From: Chitinophaga deserti
GTDB lineage: Bacteria; Bacteroidota; Bacteroidia; Chitinophagales; Chitinophagaceae
Length of the DNA: 64,000 bases
NCBI RefSeq assembly: GCF_003149455.1
Contig: NZ_QFFK01000011.1
Span: forward strand, 62,001-126,000
Direction of reading: 5' to 3'
The notes beneath the pieces are model-generated. The model was not told the origin of the DNA. It did not search any database and saw only the letters and a list, made by a program, of their open reading frames with translations. Position numbers and translations under genes: made by a program. Shown in pieces: positions 8,101 to 17,200 of the stretch (positions within the stretch are counted from its first letter, which is position 1; every line of letters starts with the position of its first letter).

Positions 8101-9039
8101 ATGAAAAGTCTATTTGTTCCCCTCTTACTGCTGCTCGGTTTCACCGCCGCCGCGCAGCAAACGCCTGCCAGGTTTTCGCTGGACGTGCGTTACCTCTTAT
8201 CCCTCCCGGAAGGATATAATAAGGATACTACAAAGCAATGGCCATTGCTGATCTTCCTGCACGGTTCCGGCGAAAGCGGGATGGAACTTGCCAGGGTTGC
8301 TGCACATGGGCCGCCCATGCAGATAGCAGCGGGGAAAAAATTACCCTTCATCGTGGTATCTCCCCAATCCGATTTCGGTGGCTGGGATGCGGGCCTGTTG
8401 CACCGCCTGCTGCTGGACCTGAAAGGGAATTACCGGGTGGATAACGACCGTGTGTATATGACCGGCCTGAGCATGGGCGGTTACGGCACCTGGGAGTTTG
8501 CTTCCCGCTATCCTAACGAGCTGGCAGCCATAGTACCTATCTGCGGCGGCGGCAGGCCGTCTGATGCCTGGAAGATGCGGAATATACCCGTATGGTGCTT
8601 CCACGGGGCATTGGATAATGCCGTACCCCTCAGCGCCAGCGTAAGCATGATAGAAGCCCTGAAGCCTTACCAGCCCAATATCAAATTCACCATTTACCCC
8701 GAAACGGGGCACGACAGCTGGGTGGCTGCTTACAATAACGACAGTTTGTATACCTGGCTGCTTGCCCAGCGCCGCCACCGGTACAAGCAGGTAGCCATTG
8801 CCCCGGCAACCCTCGCTAAGTATTCCGGCACCTATGTGCGAAATAAGCGCGACACCGTGGTGCTTACTGCAGGAGACGGGGTTTTACAGATGCAGGCAGG
8901 CCAGCATAAAGAAACACTGAAGCCCGCCAGCGACTCGGTATTCTTCTGGGTGGAGCAGGCGCCTGCCGATGTTTTATTCAATAAAGAAGGCTTTATGATA
9001 CGCGTTCGGGAGCAGGAACAGTTTAAAAAAGTGAAGTAG
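8101..9039 (+). CDS. secreted alpha/beta-hydrolase esterase with C-terminal extension
   Basis: A signal peptide (about residues 1-18) leads into an alpha/beta-hydrolase of the prolyl-oligopeptidase/PHB-depolymerase-like type. The oxyanion region is FLHGSGESG (52-60). The nucleophile is Ser124 in GLSMGGYG, and Asp172 (GALDNAVP) and His204 (ETGHDSW) complete the triad. Residues 225-312 form a separate beta-rich extension resembling the DUF3471 tail found after serine hydrolases. It is likely a periplasmic carboxylesterase; the substrate is unknown. Confidence 0.85.
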   Translation: MKSLFVPLLLLLGFTAAAQQTPARFSLDVRYLLSLPEGYNKDTTKQWPLLIFLHGSGESGMELARVAAHGPPMQIAAGKKLPFIVVSPQSDFGGWDAGLLHRLLLDLKGNYRVDNDRVYMTGLSMGGYGTWEFASRYPNELAAIVPICGGGRPSDAWKMRNIPVWCFHGALDNAVPLSASVSMIEALKPYQPNIKFTIYPETGHDSWVAAYNNDSLYTWLLAQRRHRYKQVAIAPATLAKYSGTYVRNKRDTVVLTAGDGVLQMQAGQHKETLKPASDSVFFWVEQAPADVLFNKEGFMIRVREQEQFKKVK

Positions 9040-9041
9040 TC

Positions 9042-9071
9042 TGGCAACGCCAAATGAAAATCGTACCTTTG
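9042..9071 (+). promoter_or_regulatory. Bacteroidota promoter of the phnA-like gene
   Basis: TGG at 9042-9044, a 19-nt spacer and an exact TACCTTTG at 9064-9071 fit TTG-n19-TAnnTTTG. The ATG follows 22 nt after the -7 box. Confidence 0.65.
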
Positions 9072-9093
9072 CGCCCTTGAAAGCAAGACGCAT

Positions 9094-9678
9094 ATGAAAC
9101 TGCCCGATGATCTGAAAACACGCAGCAACAGCAGCTGCGAACTGTGTACCTCCACGGAGGACCTGGCTGCATACGAAGTACCGCATGCGCCCGAAGCCAT
9201 GCGCAACACCGCAATTGCCACCTGTGGCAAATGCCGCGCACAGCTGGAGCGTAAAGAGCCCCTCGATGCACAACACTGGCAATGCCTCACCACCGCCATG
9301 TGGAGCGAGGTACCTGCCGTACAGGTGGTAGCCTGGAGAATGCTCAACCGCCTCCGTAACGAAACATGGGCTGCCGAACAGCTGGACATGATGTACCTCG
9401 ACGATGAGCTGCTCGCATGGGCGAAAGCTTCCGGCGATCATGATAACGACGATGTGGTGGAACTGCACCTCGACAGTAACGGTACCCAGCTGCAACATGG
9501 AGACACCGTGGTACTCACCAAATCCCTCGACGTAAAGGGTACTTCCCTTAACGCTAAAATGGGTACCGTGGTGAAGAACATCCGGCTGGTGGAAAACAAT
9601 ACAGAACAGATCGAAGGCAAAATCGAAGGACAGCTGATTGTGATCCTCACCAAATACGTGCGCAAGCAAAACGCCTGA
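9094..9678 (+). CDS. PhnA domain protein (zinc ribbon)
   Basis: The 194-residue protein has a zinc-ribbon with Cys15, Cys18, Cys44 and Cys47 and ends in the conserved PhnA domain (DSNGTQLQHGDTVVLTKSLDVKG and an IEGQLIVILTKYVRK tail). Despite the name, PhnA of this family is not part of the phosphonate C-P lyase, and its function is unresolved. It has its own promoter and terminator and so forms a single-gene unit. Confidence 0.9.
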   Translation: MKLPDDLKTRSNSSCELCTSTEDLAAYEVPHAPEAMRNTAIATCGKCRAQLERKEPLDAQHWQCLTTAMWSEVPAVQVVAWRMLNRLRNETWAAEQLDMMYLDDELLAWAKASGDHDNDDVVELHLDSNGTQLQHGDTVVLTKSLDVKGTSLNAKMGTVVKNIRLVENNTEQIEGKIEGQLIVILTKYVRKQNA

Positions 9679-9697
9679 TCACAATACTCAGAATATA

Positions 9698-9727
9698 AAA
9701 GGCGTCCTTCCTGCGAAGGGCGCCTTT
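9698..9727 (+). terminator. terminator after the phnA-like gene
   Basis: A 12-13-bp stem (AAAGGCG... / ...CGCCTTT) with a 4-nt loop is followed by CTTTT. It lies 20 nt after the stop codon. Confidence 0.85.
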
Positions 9728-9766
9728 CTTTTGCATAGTGCAATTACTTATCTAATTTGCCGGAAC

Positions 9767-10186
9767 ATGATCCTGTTTCTCCTCACTATCAATACGCTCA
9801 TATTTACCGCCCTTTCCGCGCTGCATATATATTGGGCTGCCGGAGGCAAAAGGGGTATGGAAAATGCCGTGCCGCAGCGGGCAGACGGTGCTAAAGCCAT
9901 GCAACCCGGAAAGGCAGCAACCTTTGGAGTGGCGGTTGTATTATTATGTTTTGCCTGGGCACATCTGTCGTGGCTGGTCCCTGATTTATCCGGTCTCCGT
10001 TTTCCCCGGTATGTTTTTTACCTGATCGGCGCCCTGTTTTTCCTCCGGGTGATGGGCGACTTCCGGTATGTGGGCCTGTTTAAAACTATCCGGAACAACG
10101 GCTTTACCCGGCATGACGACCGGCTTTACATACCCTTGTGCGCATACCTTTCCCTTGCTGCTGCAGGCTGTGGATGGCTGGCATAA
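9767..10186 (+). CDS. DUF3995 membrane protein
   Basis: The 139-residue protein has four hydrophobic segments (about 5-20, 48-65, 80-98, 118-137) and matches DUF3995, with ALHIYWAAGGKRG and FLRVMGDFRYVGLF. ATG 9767 is chosen over a TTG at 9731 because the latter lies within the upstream terminator tail. It is an inner-membrane protein of unknown function. Confidence 0.82.
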   Translation: MILFLLTINTLIFTALSALHIYWAAGGKRGMENAVPQRADGAKAMQPGKAATFGVAVVLLCFAWAHLSWLVPDLSGLRFPRYVFYLIGALFFLRVMGDFRYVGLFKTIRNNGFTRHDDRLYIPLCAYLSLAAAGCGWLA

Positions 10187-10207
10187 CGATACTGCTGAAA
10201 AATTTGG

Positions 10208-10963
10208 TTATTGCAACTTCCCAATGTAGAGCCGCGTGGTGTACATGAATTTCACCATTCCGTTAATGGCATATTTGGCGAACAGCACCGCCAGTTCCGC
10301 GGTCATTTCTTCATACCGTGGGTGGCCGGGCTGCGGGGCATAGGATGCAGACAGTAATCTTCCCTTCAAACCCTGAAAATCCAGCTGCTGGGCATTGCGG
10401 AACACATGTGCACGGTAAACGGCAGGAGAGTAGAAGGCCGACAGCTGCGCAGGGCCTACGTTGCGGTGGTTGGTTTCCCTATAATCAACGGCATACTTCT
10501 GTAACAGTGTTTCATACTCTTTCCCCAATGCATCATGTACATCCCGCTCGTTCCACATCAGTACGGTACAGGCTCCCGGTTTACCGATACGCAGGAACTC
10601 CGTACGTGCCGCGCTGCCATGGAACCAGTGAAAGGCCTGTGCGGCCACGATAATATCTGCCGAACCATCGGGGAGGGTGGTTTTCTCCGCTGTGCCCCCA
10701 ATGGCATGAAACCCCGGGTGGCCATGCAGCAACCTTACGGATGCTTCCCGCATCTCCTGATTCGGCTCTATCGCATATACAATATTGCCGTTTTCCAGGA
10801 AAGGCAAACAGGAGATACCCGTTCCGGATCCAATATCCGCCACTACAGATTCCTTCGTTAAACAGGCTTCCTGCTCCAGGCAGGAGATGATGGCATGCGG
10901 GTAATGCGGTCGGAATTTAATATAATGCTCAGCTCGCCCGCTGAATCGTTCTGTGTTTTTCAT
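10208..10963 (-). CDS. class I SAM-dependent methyltransferase
   Basis: The 251-residue protein carries the Rossmann methyltransferase motif I (VVADIGSGTGISCLPFL, about residues 39-55), an acidic end of strand 2 (YAIEPNQEMREAS), and post-I and motif IV regions (LPDGSADIIVAAQAFHWF). FHWF at the substrate-side loop is typical of the UbiE/Methyltransf_11 type. The substrate cannot be told. The gene stands alone, convergent with the DUF3995 gene. Confidence 0.9.
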   Translation of the reverse strand: MKNTERFSGRAEHYIKFRPHYPHAIISCLEQEACLTKESVVADIGSGTGISCLPFLENGNIVYAIEPNQEMREASVRLLHGHPGFHAIGGTAEKTTLPDGSADIIVAAQAFHWFHGSAARTEFLRIGKPGACTVLMWNERDVHDALGKEYETLLQKYAVDYRETNHRNVGPAQLSAFYSPAVYRAHVFRNAQQLDFQGLKGRLLSASYAPQPGHPRYEEMTAELAVLFAKYAINGMVKFMYTTRLYIGKLQ

Positions 10964-11084
10964 AATGCTGGTTGTCCTTTGGTTATCATGTCTGATGTTT
11001 CTTCAATTCCAATTACAGTAACAAATTAAAGTACGGGATGTTTGGTGTAATATTATAACATCAACTTAAAATTTTCGCTTTCCC

Positions 11085-11861
11085 ATGAAAAATAACCCTT
11101 TCAGCTTCAGATACATCCTCCTGCTTCTTGTTGTTTCTGCCAGTGCCCGTGCACAAACCGATGCTGCTGTTTCACAGCAGATACTGGAAAAGGACAGTCT
11201 TTTCTGGCATGCCTATAATACCTGCAACCTTCCGCAAATGGCATCCTTCTATGGTAAAGACCTGGAGTTTTACCACGACAAAGGCGGCATAACCCTGGGA
11301 GCGGATAAACTGAACGCCAGCTTCACCGCAGGGCCATGCAATCCCGCAGGCGATTACAGGCTCAGGAGAGAGGCTTTGCCCGGCACCGTGACGGTTTACC
11401 CCATGCGGAAGGCTGATACCGTATACGGGGCCGTTATCAGCGGGGAACATTACTTTTTCATTGTGAAGAACGGGCAGTCGCGCCGCGAGGGGCATGCGCG
11501 GTTTACGCACCTCTGGCTGCTGGAGAACGGGGAATGGAAGATGACGCGCATATTAAGTTTTGACCATGGGCCGGCACCATATGATAATGAGAAGAAGGCC
11601 ATTACCCTCACAGCCCAACAATTGCAGGCCTGGGCAGGTAAATACAAAGGCCCGCAGTCGGAACTGGAGGTTGCCGTAAAAGATGGAAGACTGGAAATGA
11701 TATCCGGTAAAAAAACGGCTGCATTCTTCCCCGAATCTCCGGATACATTTTTTATGAAGGAGCGCGCACTCACTTTTACCTTTTCCCGGAAAGAGCAGGC
11801 TACGGAGCTGACCGTCCGGGAAAACGGACAGGTAGTGGAAGTGCTGGTACGCCAGCCCTGA
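11085..11861 (+). CDS. secreted NTF2-like (DUF4440-type) protein
   Basis: The 258-residue protein has a signal peptide (LLLLVVSASARAQ) followed by an NTF2-like domain at about 28-165 (ILEKDSLFWHAYNTCNLPQMASFYGKDLEFYHDK). A second beta-rich domain from about 180 to the end (LQAWAGKYKGPQSELEVAVKDGRLEM) resembles the DUF3471-type tail also seen on the esterase at 8101. It is likely periplasmic. The stop codon abuts the convergent DoxX gene. Confidence 0.8.
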   Translation: MKNNPFSFRYILLLLVVSASARAQTDAAVSQQILEKDSLFWHAYNTCNLPQMASFYGKDLEFYHDKGGITLGADKLNASFTAGPCNPAGDYRLRREALPGTVTVYPMRKADTVYGAVISGEHYFFIVKNGQSRREGHARFTHLWLLENGEWKMTRILSFDHGPAPYDNEKKAITLTAQQLQAWAGKYKGPQSELEVAVKDGRLEMISGKKTAAFFPESPDTFFMKERALTFTFSRKEQATELTVRENGQVVEVLVRQP

Positions 11862-12254
11862 TCAGTTATCGGTACGGTCGGCCGCCGCCGCTACCATGAG
11901 GGCTACAATCAGGATAAAACTGTATTCACAGCCGCCGGAACCATGCTCGCCTACAAACCAGCCCAGTTCGGCATGGATGAGGATAATCCCCACCAGCAGC
12001 AGCAATACGAAACCCGCGCTTACCCAGCGTACGTATTTACCGGCAGCCAGTAAGAGGCCGGCCACAATTTCAAACACGGTAATAGCCCATACCAGCGCCT
12101 CGCCGGCAGGGAGCCCCCTGCTTTCGAGGAAACCACCAAATTGGGGAATGGTGCCATTGGCAATACGCACCACGGCATGGGCCATGAAAATAACAGCAAG
12201 GGATAAACGGAGAATTAGCAGGCATAGCCTGAGTGACAGGAAAGGGAAGTGCAT
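11862..12254 (-). CDS. DoxX family membrane protein
   Basis: The 130-residue protein has four membrane segments with the DoxX pattern (LSLAVIFMAHAVVRI, ITVFEIVAGLLLAAG, GFVLLLLVGIILI, SFILIVALMVAAA). ATG 12254 is chosen because it leads directly into the first segment; the longer frame to 12332 overlaps the GNAT gene. Separation of 19 bp from the upstream GNAT gene suggests co-transcription. Confidence 0.85.
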   Translation of the reverse strand: MHFPFLSLRLCLLILRLSLAVIFMAHAVVRIANGTIPQFGGFLESRGLPAGEALVWAITVFEIVAGLLLAAGKYVRWVSAGFVLLLLVGIILIHAELGWFVGEHGSGGCEYSFILIVALMVAAAADRTDN

Positions 12255-12273
12255 GACAGATTTGTTTGGTTGC

Positions 12274-12813
12274 TCAGGAAGCAGCGGGGTGAAGCTTTTT
12301 CCAGAAAATGATTGTGCCGGTAAGGCCGCCATGCGGCTTTAGGGCGAAATCCGGGATGATGCCGGTGCGTTGATAACCTGCTTTTTCGTAAAAACCGGCC
12401 GCGCCTTCATCTTCCGCGGTATCGAGGGTGAGGAGGGTGCGCCCGTGCCGGAGGGCCAGCTTCTCCGCTTCCGCCAGCAATGCAGCGGCAATTCCTTTAC
12501 CACGGTGAGCTTTTGCCGTCATCATCTTGGCGATCTCTGCACGGTGGGGCTGGTTGGGTGGCAGGTCGAGCAGGAGTGTAACAGTGCCGGTTAAAATGCC
12601 CGTAGCATCAAAGGCGCCTAATATAATCCTTCCGCCCTGCTCTGCAGCTGCCAGTGAGCCCTGCCAGAAAGCACGGGCATCGGCTTCCGAAAGGGGGTGC
12701 ATGAAACTGACGGAACCACCATGGGCCACGGTTGATATCAGTAATTCAGACAGCGCATGCAGGGTGGGCGCATCATTTTTAAGTGGGGTAATCTGTACGG
12801 TTGCGTGTTGCAT
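12274..12813 (-). CDS. GNAT family N-acetyltransferase
   Basis: The 179-residue protein has the GNAT acetyl-CoA loop in KMMTAKAHRGKGIAAALLAEAE (R/Q-x-x-G-x-A form at about residues 100-110), and the final strand and helix (DTAEDEGAAGFYEKAGYQ). The acceptor substrate is unknown. It is probably co-transcribed with the DoxX gene downstream. Confidence 0.9.
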   Translation of the reverse strand: MQHATVQITPLKNDAPTLHALSELLISTVAHGGSVSFMHPLSEADARAFWQGSLAAAEQGGRIILGAFDATGILTGTVTLLLDLPPNQPHRAEIAKMMTAKAHRGKGIAAALLAEAEKLALRHGRTLLTLDTAEDEGAAGFYEKAGYQRTGIIPDFALKPHGGLTGTIIFWKKLHPAAS

Positions 12814-12877
12814 ATGACAGGGTTCAGTTCCTGAAAATACACAAAATCACGCTGCCGTATTCACGGGCAAAGAAAAA

Positions 12878-12898
12878 ACCGGCCGTACCCGGCCGGCT
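12878..12898 (-). terminator. terminator of the small lipoprotein gene
   Basis: Read leftward, a perfect GC-rich stem around GTA (CCGGCCG form) is followed by a run of six T. It lies about 47 nt past the stop at 12945. Confidence 0.8.
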
Positions 12899-12944
12899 GT
12901 TCTATAGACCGACTGCACCGCGGCAGTTACCCCTGAATTCAGGA

Positions 12945-13334
12945 TTAAAATACTACAGAAGTGCCTGCAGAAAGCGTTGTACCACTGGAGGTACCTGTTT
13001 TCTTCAGTTCACCATTGATATACATTTCTACTTTCAGTGTGGAATTGGCATCCACTCCTATAGCGCCTACCACACAGGTGCCGCCCATTGCGGAAGCAGG
13101 TACGTCGAGTACGGGGCTTGTCCAGGTATTGCCTGGTATGGAAGATACGGTGGTAATCGTCTGATCGTACCCATACAGCGCACTATGGAGTTTCACACCG
13201 GTGCTGCCGATGGCTTTGTACTGTACTTTCTTGGCGGAACGGCCCGGAGCCGGATCATCATCTTTACCACCGCAGGCTGAGAATCCAATGGAGAAGGCCA
13301 GCACGGGCAACAAAAGCATTTTCAATGTCTTCAT
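12945..13334 (-). CDS. small lipoprotein, unknown function
   Basis: The 129-residue protein has a lipoprotein signal peptide ending in the lipobox FSAC (Cys21) and then GGKDDDP, an acidic segment after the lipid-modified Cys that fits surface export in Bacteroidota (lipoprotein export signal type). The rest is Ser/Thr/Gly-rich and beta-predicted, with one Cys pair candidate. No domain is recognised. It is a single-gene unit with a matching promoter (13439-13469) and terminator. Confidence 0.78.
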   Translation of the reverse strand: MKTLKMLLLPVLAFSIGFSACGGKDDDPAPGRSAKKVQYKAIGSTGVKLHSALYGYDQTITTVSSIPGNTWTSPVLDVPASAMGGTCVVGAIGVDANSTLKVEMYINGELKKTGTSSGTTLSAGTSVVF

Positions 13335-13438
13335 ATAATAGTTTGTTTTTGACGCCTACTCTGAATTAACACAGTTTTCGGCTTCCCTGTATGATAATGG
13401 TTATGTATGCTGCTGAATTATGGCTATGCTGCACGACA

Positions 13439-13469
13439 CAAAAGTAAAGGGATGCCCCGCGCGCTTCAA
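13439..13469 (-). promoter_or_regulatory. Bacteroidota promoter of the small lipoprotein gene
   Basis: On the minus strand TTG (13469-13467), a 20-nt spacer and an exact TACTTTTG (13446-13439) match the consensus. The leader would be about 98 nt. Confidence 0.6.
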
Positions 13470-13525
13470 TACCCCTATCCGGGTGAAATTTTCTACTGGT
13501 TTTCCGGTAGATAGGGCTGTAGATT

Positions 13526-13555
13526 TCGAACGGTAACGAATAAATGATACTTTTG
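13526..13555 (+). promoter_or_regulatory. Bacteroidota promoter of the response regulator at 13588
   Basis: TCG in place of TTG at 13526-13528, a 19-nt spacer and an exact TACTTTTG at 13548-13555. The ATG is 33 nt downstream of the -7 box. Confidence 0.55.
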
Positions 13556-13587
13556 CGGATGCGGGCAACATCCATCCCGCCGATACC

Positions 13588-14223
13588 ATGTCCGGACAAA
13601 CCATACACCTCGCCATTGTAGATGACCACCCGCTTATTCTTGAAGGCTTACAGAAACTGCTGGAAGGCGCTTCCGGTATAGAAATCACAGGTACTTTCGG
13701 GAATGCCCGCGATTGCCTGGCTTTCCTGGCCACCGGCCGTGCCGACATCCTCCTGCTCGACATTACACTGCCCGATGCCAGCGGCCTCGACCTCTGCCGG
13801 GAAATCAAAGAGATATCACCCGCCACCCGCATCCTCGCCCTCAGCAACCACTCTGAGCGCAGCATGATCTTACAGATGTTGCAGCAGGGTGCTTCCGGTT
13901 ATATGCTGAAGAACGTGGCGGCCGATGAGCTGATCCGCTGCATCCGGGAAGCACATGAAGGATTGCTCACTTTCAGTAAAGCAGTACGGGAAATCATGGC
14001 TAAGCCCTCCGCGGCAGAGTTGCGGGAAACTCCCCGGTTAACCAAACGGGAAAAGGAAATCCTCCTCCTGATCGCAGATGGTAAAACCACCGCCGAAATT
14101 GCCGGCATGCTCCACCTCAGCCCCCTTACCATAGAAACACACCGTAAGAACCTCCTCCAAAAGTTCGGGACGCCTAATGTGGCTGCAATGATGAAAGCGG
14201 CCCTGCAACACGGACTGATGTAA
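13588..14223 (+). CDS. NarL/LuxR-type response regulator, orphan
   Basis: The 211-residue protein has a receiver domain (acidic pair at 12-13, phospho-acceptor Asp58 in LLLLDIT, switch Ser/Thr and Lys in AASGYMLKN) and a C-terminal LuxR helix-turn-helix (LTKREKEILLLIADGKTTAEIAGMLHLS). No histidine kinase gene lies beside it, so its partner is elsewhere. It resembles the second orphan regulator at 36932. Confidence 0.93.
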   Translation: MSGQTIHLAIVDDHPLILEGLQKLLEGASGIEITGTFGNARDCLAFLATGRADILLLDITLPDASGLDLCREIKEISPATRILALSNHSERSMILQMLQQGASGYMLKNVAADELIRCIREAHEGLLTFSKAVREIMAKPSAAELRETPRLTKREKEILLLIADGKTTAEIAGMLHLSPLTIETHRKNLLQKFGTPNVAAMMKAALQHGLM

Positions 14224-14237
14224 CAGGTAAAATAGGC

Positions 14238-14263
14238 GGAGGCGCCCCACGGGGAGCGCCTCC
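14238..14263 (+). terminator. terminator after the response regulator
   Basis: An 8-bp stem GGAGGCGC / GCGCCTCC with a 10-nt loop, followed by TTTGAT. It may also serve the convergent giant-protein gene. Confidence 0.75.
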
Positions 14264-14295
14264 TTTGATCTTCCATATCCTCCAGTAAAAAAAAA

Positions 14296-17200
14296 CTAGT
14301 GTTTGATGTAAATCAGCTTACCGGTGGCTTCAGCCCTGCCTACAGACAGCTTGTAAATCAGCGTTGACCTGTGGGCATCCGGAACTGCATACCTGATCTG
14401 CTGTACACTTCCTTTCTGAACCGTACCCTTATTGAGCACATCTACCTGCTGGCCTCCAAGGTTGTAAATCAGCAATTGTAATGTACCGGTTTCAGGTGCG
14501 GTGAAGCGGAACGTTACCACATCCCTGTACGGGTTCGGGAAGGTTTCAACACGCAGTGTGTTTGTTTCCGTTTCATTGCTCTTCAGCTTATTGTTATCCT
14601 CACCAGCAGCCATTACCTGCTGAATGGTGCTCAGCTTATTATTAGACCAGCCTATCAGCACAGCACACTTGTCAAATCCCCTGTTGATGGCATCCACAGC
14701 TGCATTCACATCTGAAGCGGTTACGCCTGTTACGGTCTGGCCACCCAGATATTTATTCGCCAGGTTGTACAATCCACCCACATTCGCCTGTCCGATAGAT
14801 GTAAGATAGTTTACTACAGACTTCGGCAATTCGAACGAATCTACCTTCGCTACCGGTACAGTACTGCCGCATGCTGTCAGCTTCGAGGTCATCAGGAGCG
14901 TACCTTCGATCGGCAATCCTGACAGGGCCGGTGTTACCCTGAAGTTGAAGAACAATGTCATAGTCTGTGACAGCAGTACATTTTTGATCTTACCATAGGT
15001 GCTTGCAGCTGCTGAGAGCGGAACAAGCGGCCATGTGGCAGGCTTGCTGAAAGTAGCATATCCCTTCAGGGCTGCAGGCGTACCACCACCAGGCAGCATC
15101 TTGAAGATGTTATCGTTCGATACATCCGCCAGGAAGAGGGTAAAGAACTTACCGGTGGCTTTGAGTCCGAAGAGGACAGAATCACCCGGCTGTGCATCCA
15201 CAGCACCCAGCATAATAGCTTTGGCAGTTGTTGTACCACCGCCCGGGAGACAGGCCTTTCCGTTCACGTTTCCATAATAACCCTGTGTATAGCTGCAGTA
15301 GCTGGCGCAGCAGAGTACTTTCACTCTCTGTTCTACCCATACACTGTTACCGCAGGCATCAGTGGCTGTCCACCTGCGAACATAAGTTACAGGGCAGCTG
15401 GTGCCTTCCTGACGGTCGGCCACTACTACGGTTACATTACCACCACAGTTATCATTGAACGATGGTGCATTAAACGACGGTTGTGAACCGCAGGGCAGTG
15501 TTTTATCTGCCGGTTTATTAGATACCTCTGGCGCTACGTTGTCGTATACGGTTACTTTCTGATAAAGGGTGTCGGATGTGTTACCACATTTGTCTTTCGC
15601 CCACCATTTGCGCAGGAGTACGAAGCGGTTGACGCATACCACGTCTGTCTTCGTTTCGCTGGAGTACACTTTAGGTGTACCGCAATTGTCACTTCCCGTG
15701 ATTTCAGGCGGTGCGGGCACATCTTTACTGCATACCACGGTTGCATCTGTAGCAGTACCATTCAGCGTAGGCCTGATGAGGTCTTGCAGATGGATGGTTT
15801 GGGTGGCAGTTGCAGAATTACCACAGCCATCAGTGAATACCCAGGTGCGCACGATAGTGCTGTCGCAGGCAGTTCCGGAGCCTTCTTCACTGTAATCCGG
15901 TTGCAATACTCCTTCACAGTTATCTGTAGCGGTAAGTGACGGCGGTGCCGGAATATCTCCCACACAGGCCACATTCACGGCTTCTTCATATGTGCCGGAA
16001 ATGACAGGTTTCACATCGTCGTTCACTGTAATGATCTGGATCAGCCTGTCGGAGGTATTTCCGCATCCGTCTTCAGCCCACCATACACGTTGAAGTCTGA
16101 ACTTATTCACGCAGGTGCTGTCGAGCACATCTTCGGTGAAGTTGATCTTCACATCAGCCGGACAGTTATCACTTGCCGTGATCACCGGCGGTGCAGGAAT
16201 ATCCTTAGCGCAGGTCACATTCACATTCTCTGCTGTACCGTTCAGCGTAGGCGGAACGAGGTCTTGCAGGTGAATGGTTTGTGTAGCGGTAACAGAGTTG
16301 CCACATGCATCGGTGAATACCCATTTGCGCAGAATGGTGCTGTCGCAGGCCGTGCCGGAACCTTCTTCACTATAAGCAGGCTGCAGGGCGCCATCGCAGT
16401 TATCAAAGGCATTAACGGCTGGTGGTGTCGGGATATCCCCTACACATTTCACTTCTATCTTATCTTCATAAGAAGCTTCGATGACGGGTTTCACATTATC
16501 ATTCACAATGATGGTCTGTGTCAGCACATCGGATGTGTTACCGCAACCATCTACTGCCCACCACTTGCGGACGATCTTAAACTTGTTCACGCAGGTACTG
16601 TCGGAAGTAGTAGAGGTGAATTCCACCTTCACTTCTGCCGGACAATTATCATTGGCAGTGATCACCGGCGGTGCGGGCACGTCTTTACTGCAGGTCACAT
16701 TCGCATCCTGTACGGTGCCAACCAGCGTAGGCGCTACGGCATCTTTGAGGTGGATGGTTTGTGTTGCAGAGGCGGAGTTACCGCAGGCATCTGTAAATAC
16801 CCAGGTGCGCACGATGGTGCTGTCGCAGGCAGTGCCGGAACCTTCTTCAGTATAGGAAGGTTGCAGCGGGCCGTCGCAGTTATCGTTGGCGGTGAGGCCC
16901 TGAGGAGCCGGAATATCGCCTACACAGGCTACGTTCACGGTTGCTTCGTATTCACCGGAGATGACGGGTTTCACATCGTCGTTCACAATGATGGTTTGTG
17001 TCAGCACATCGGAAGTGTTTCCACAACCATCTACTGCCCACCACTTGCGGACGATCTTGAACTTATTCACGCAGGTGCTGTCGGAAGTAGTGGAGGTGAA
17101 GTTCACCTTCACTTCAGCCGGACAATTATCATTCGCAGTGATCACCGGCGGTGCGGGCACGTCTTTACTGCAGGTCACGTTCGCATCCTGTACGGTGCCA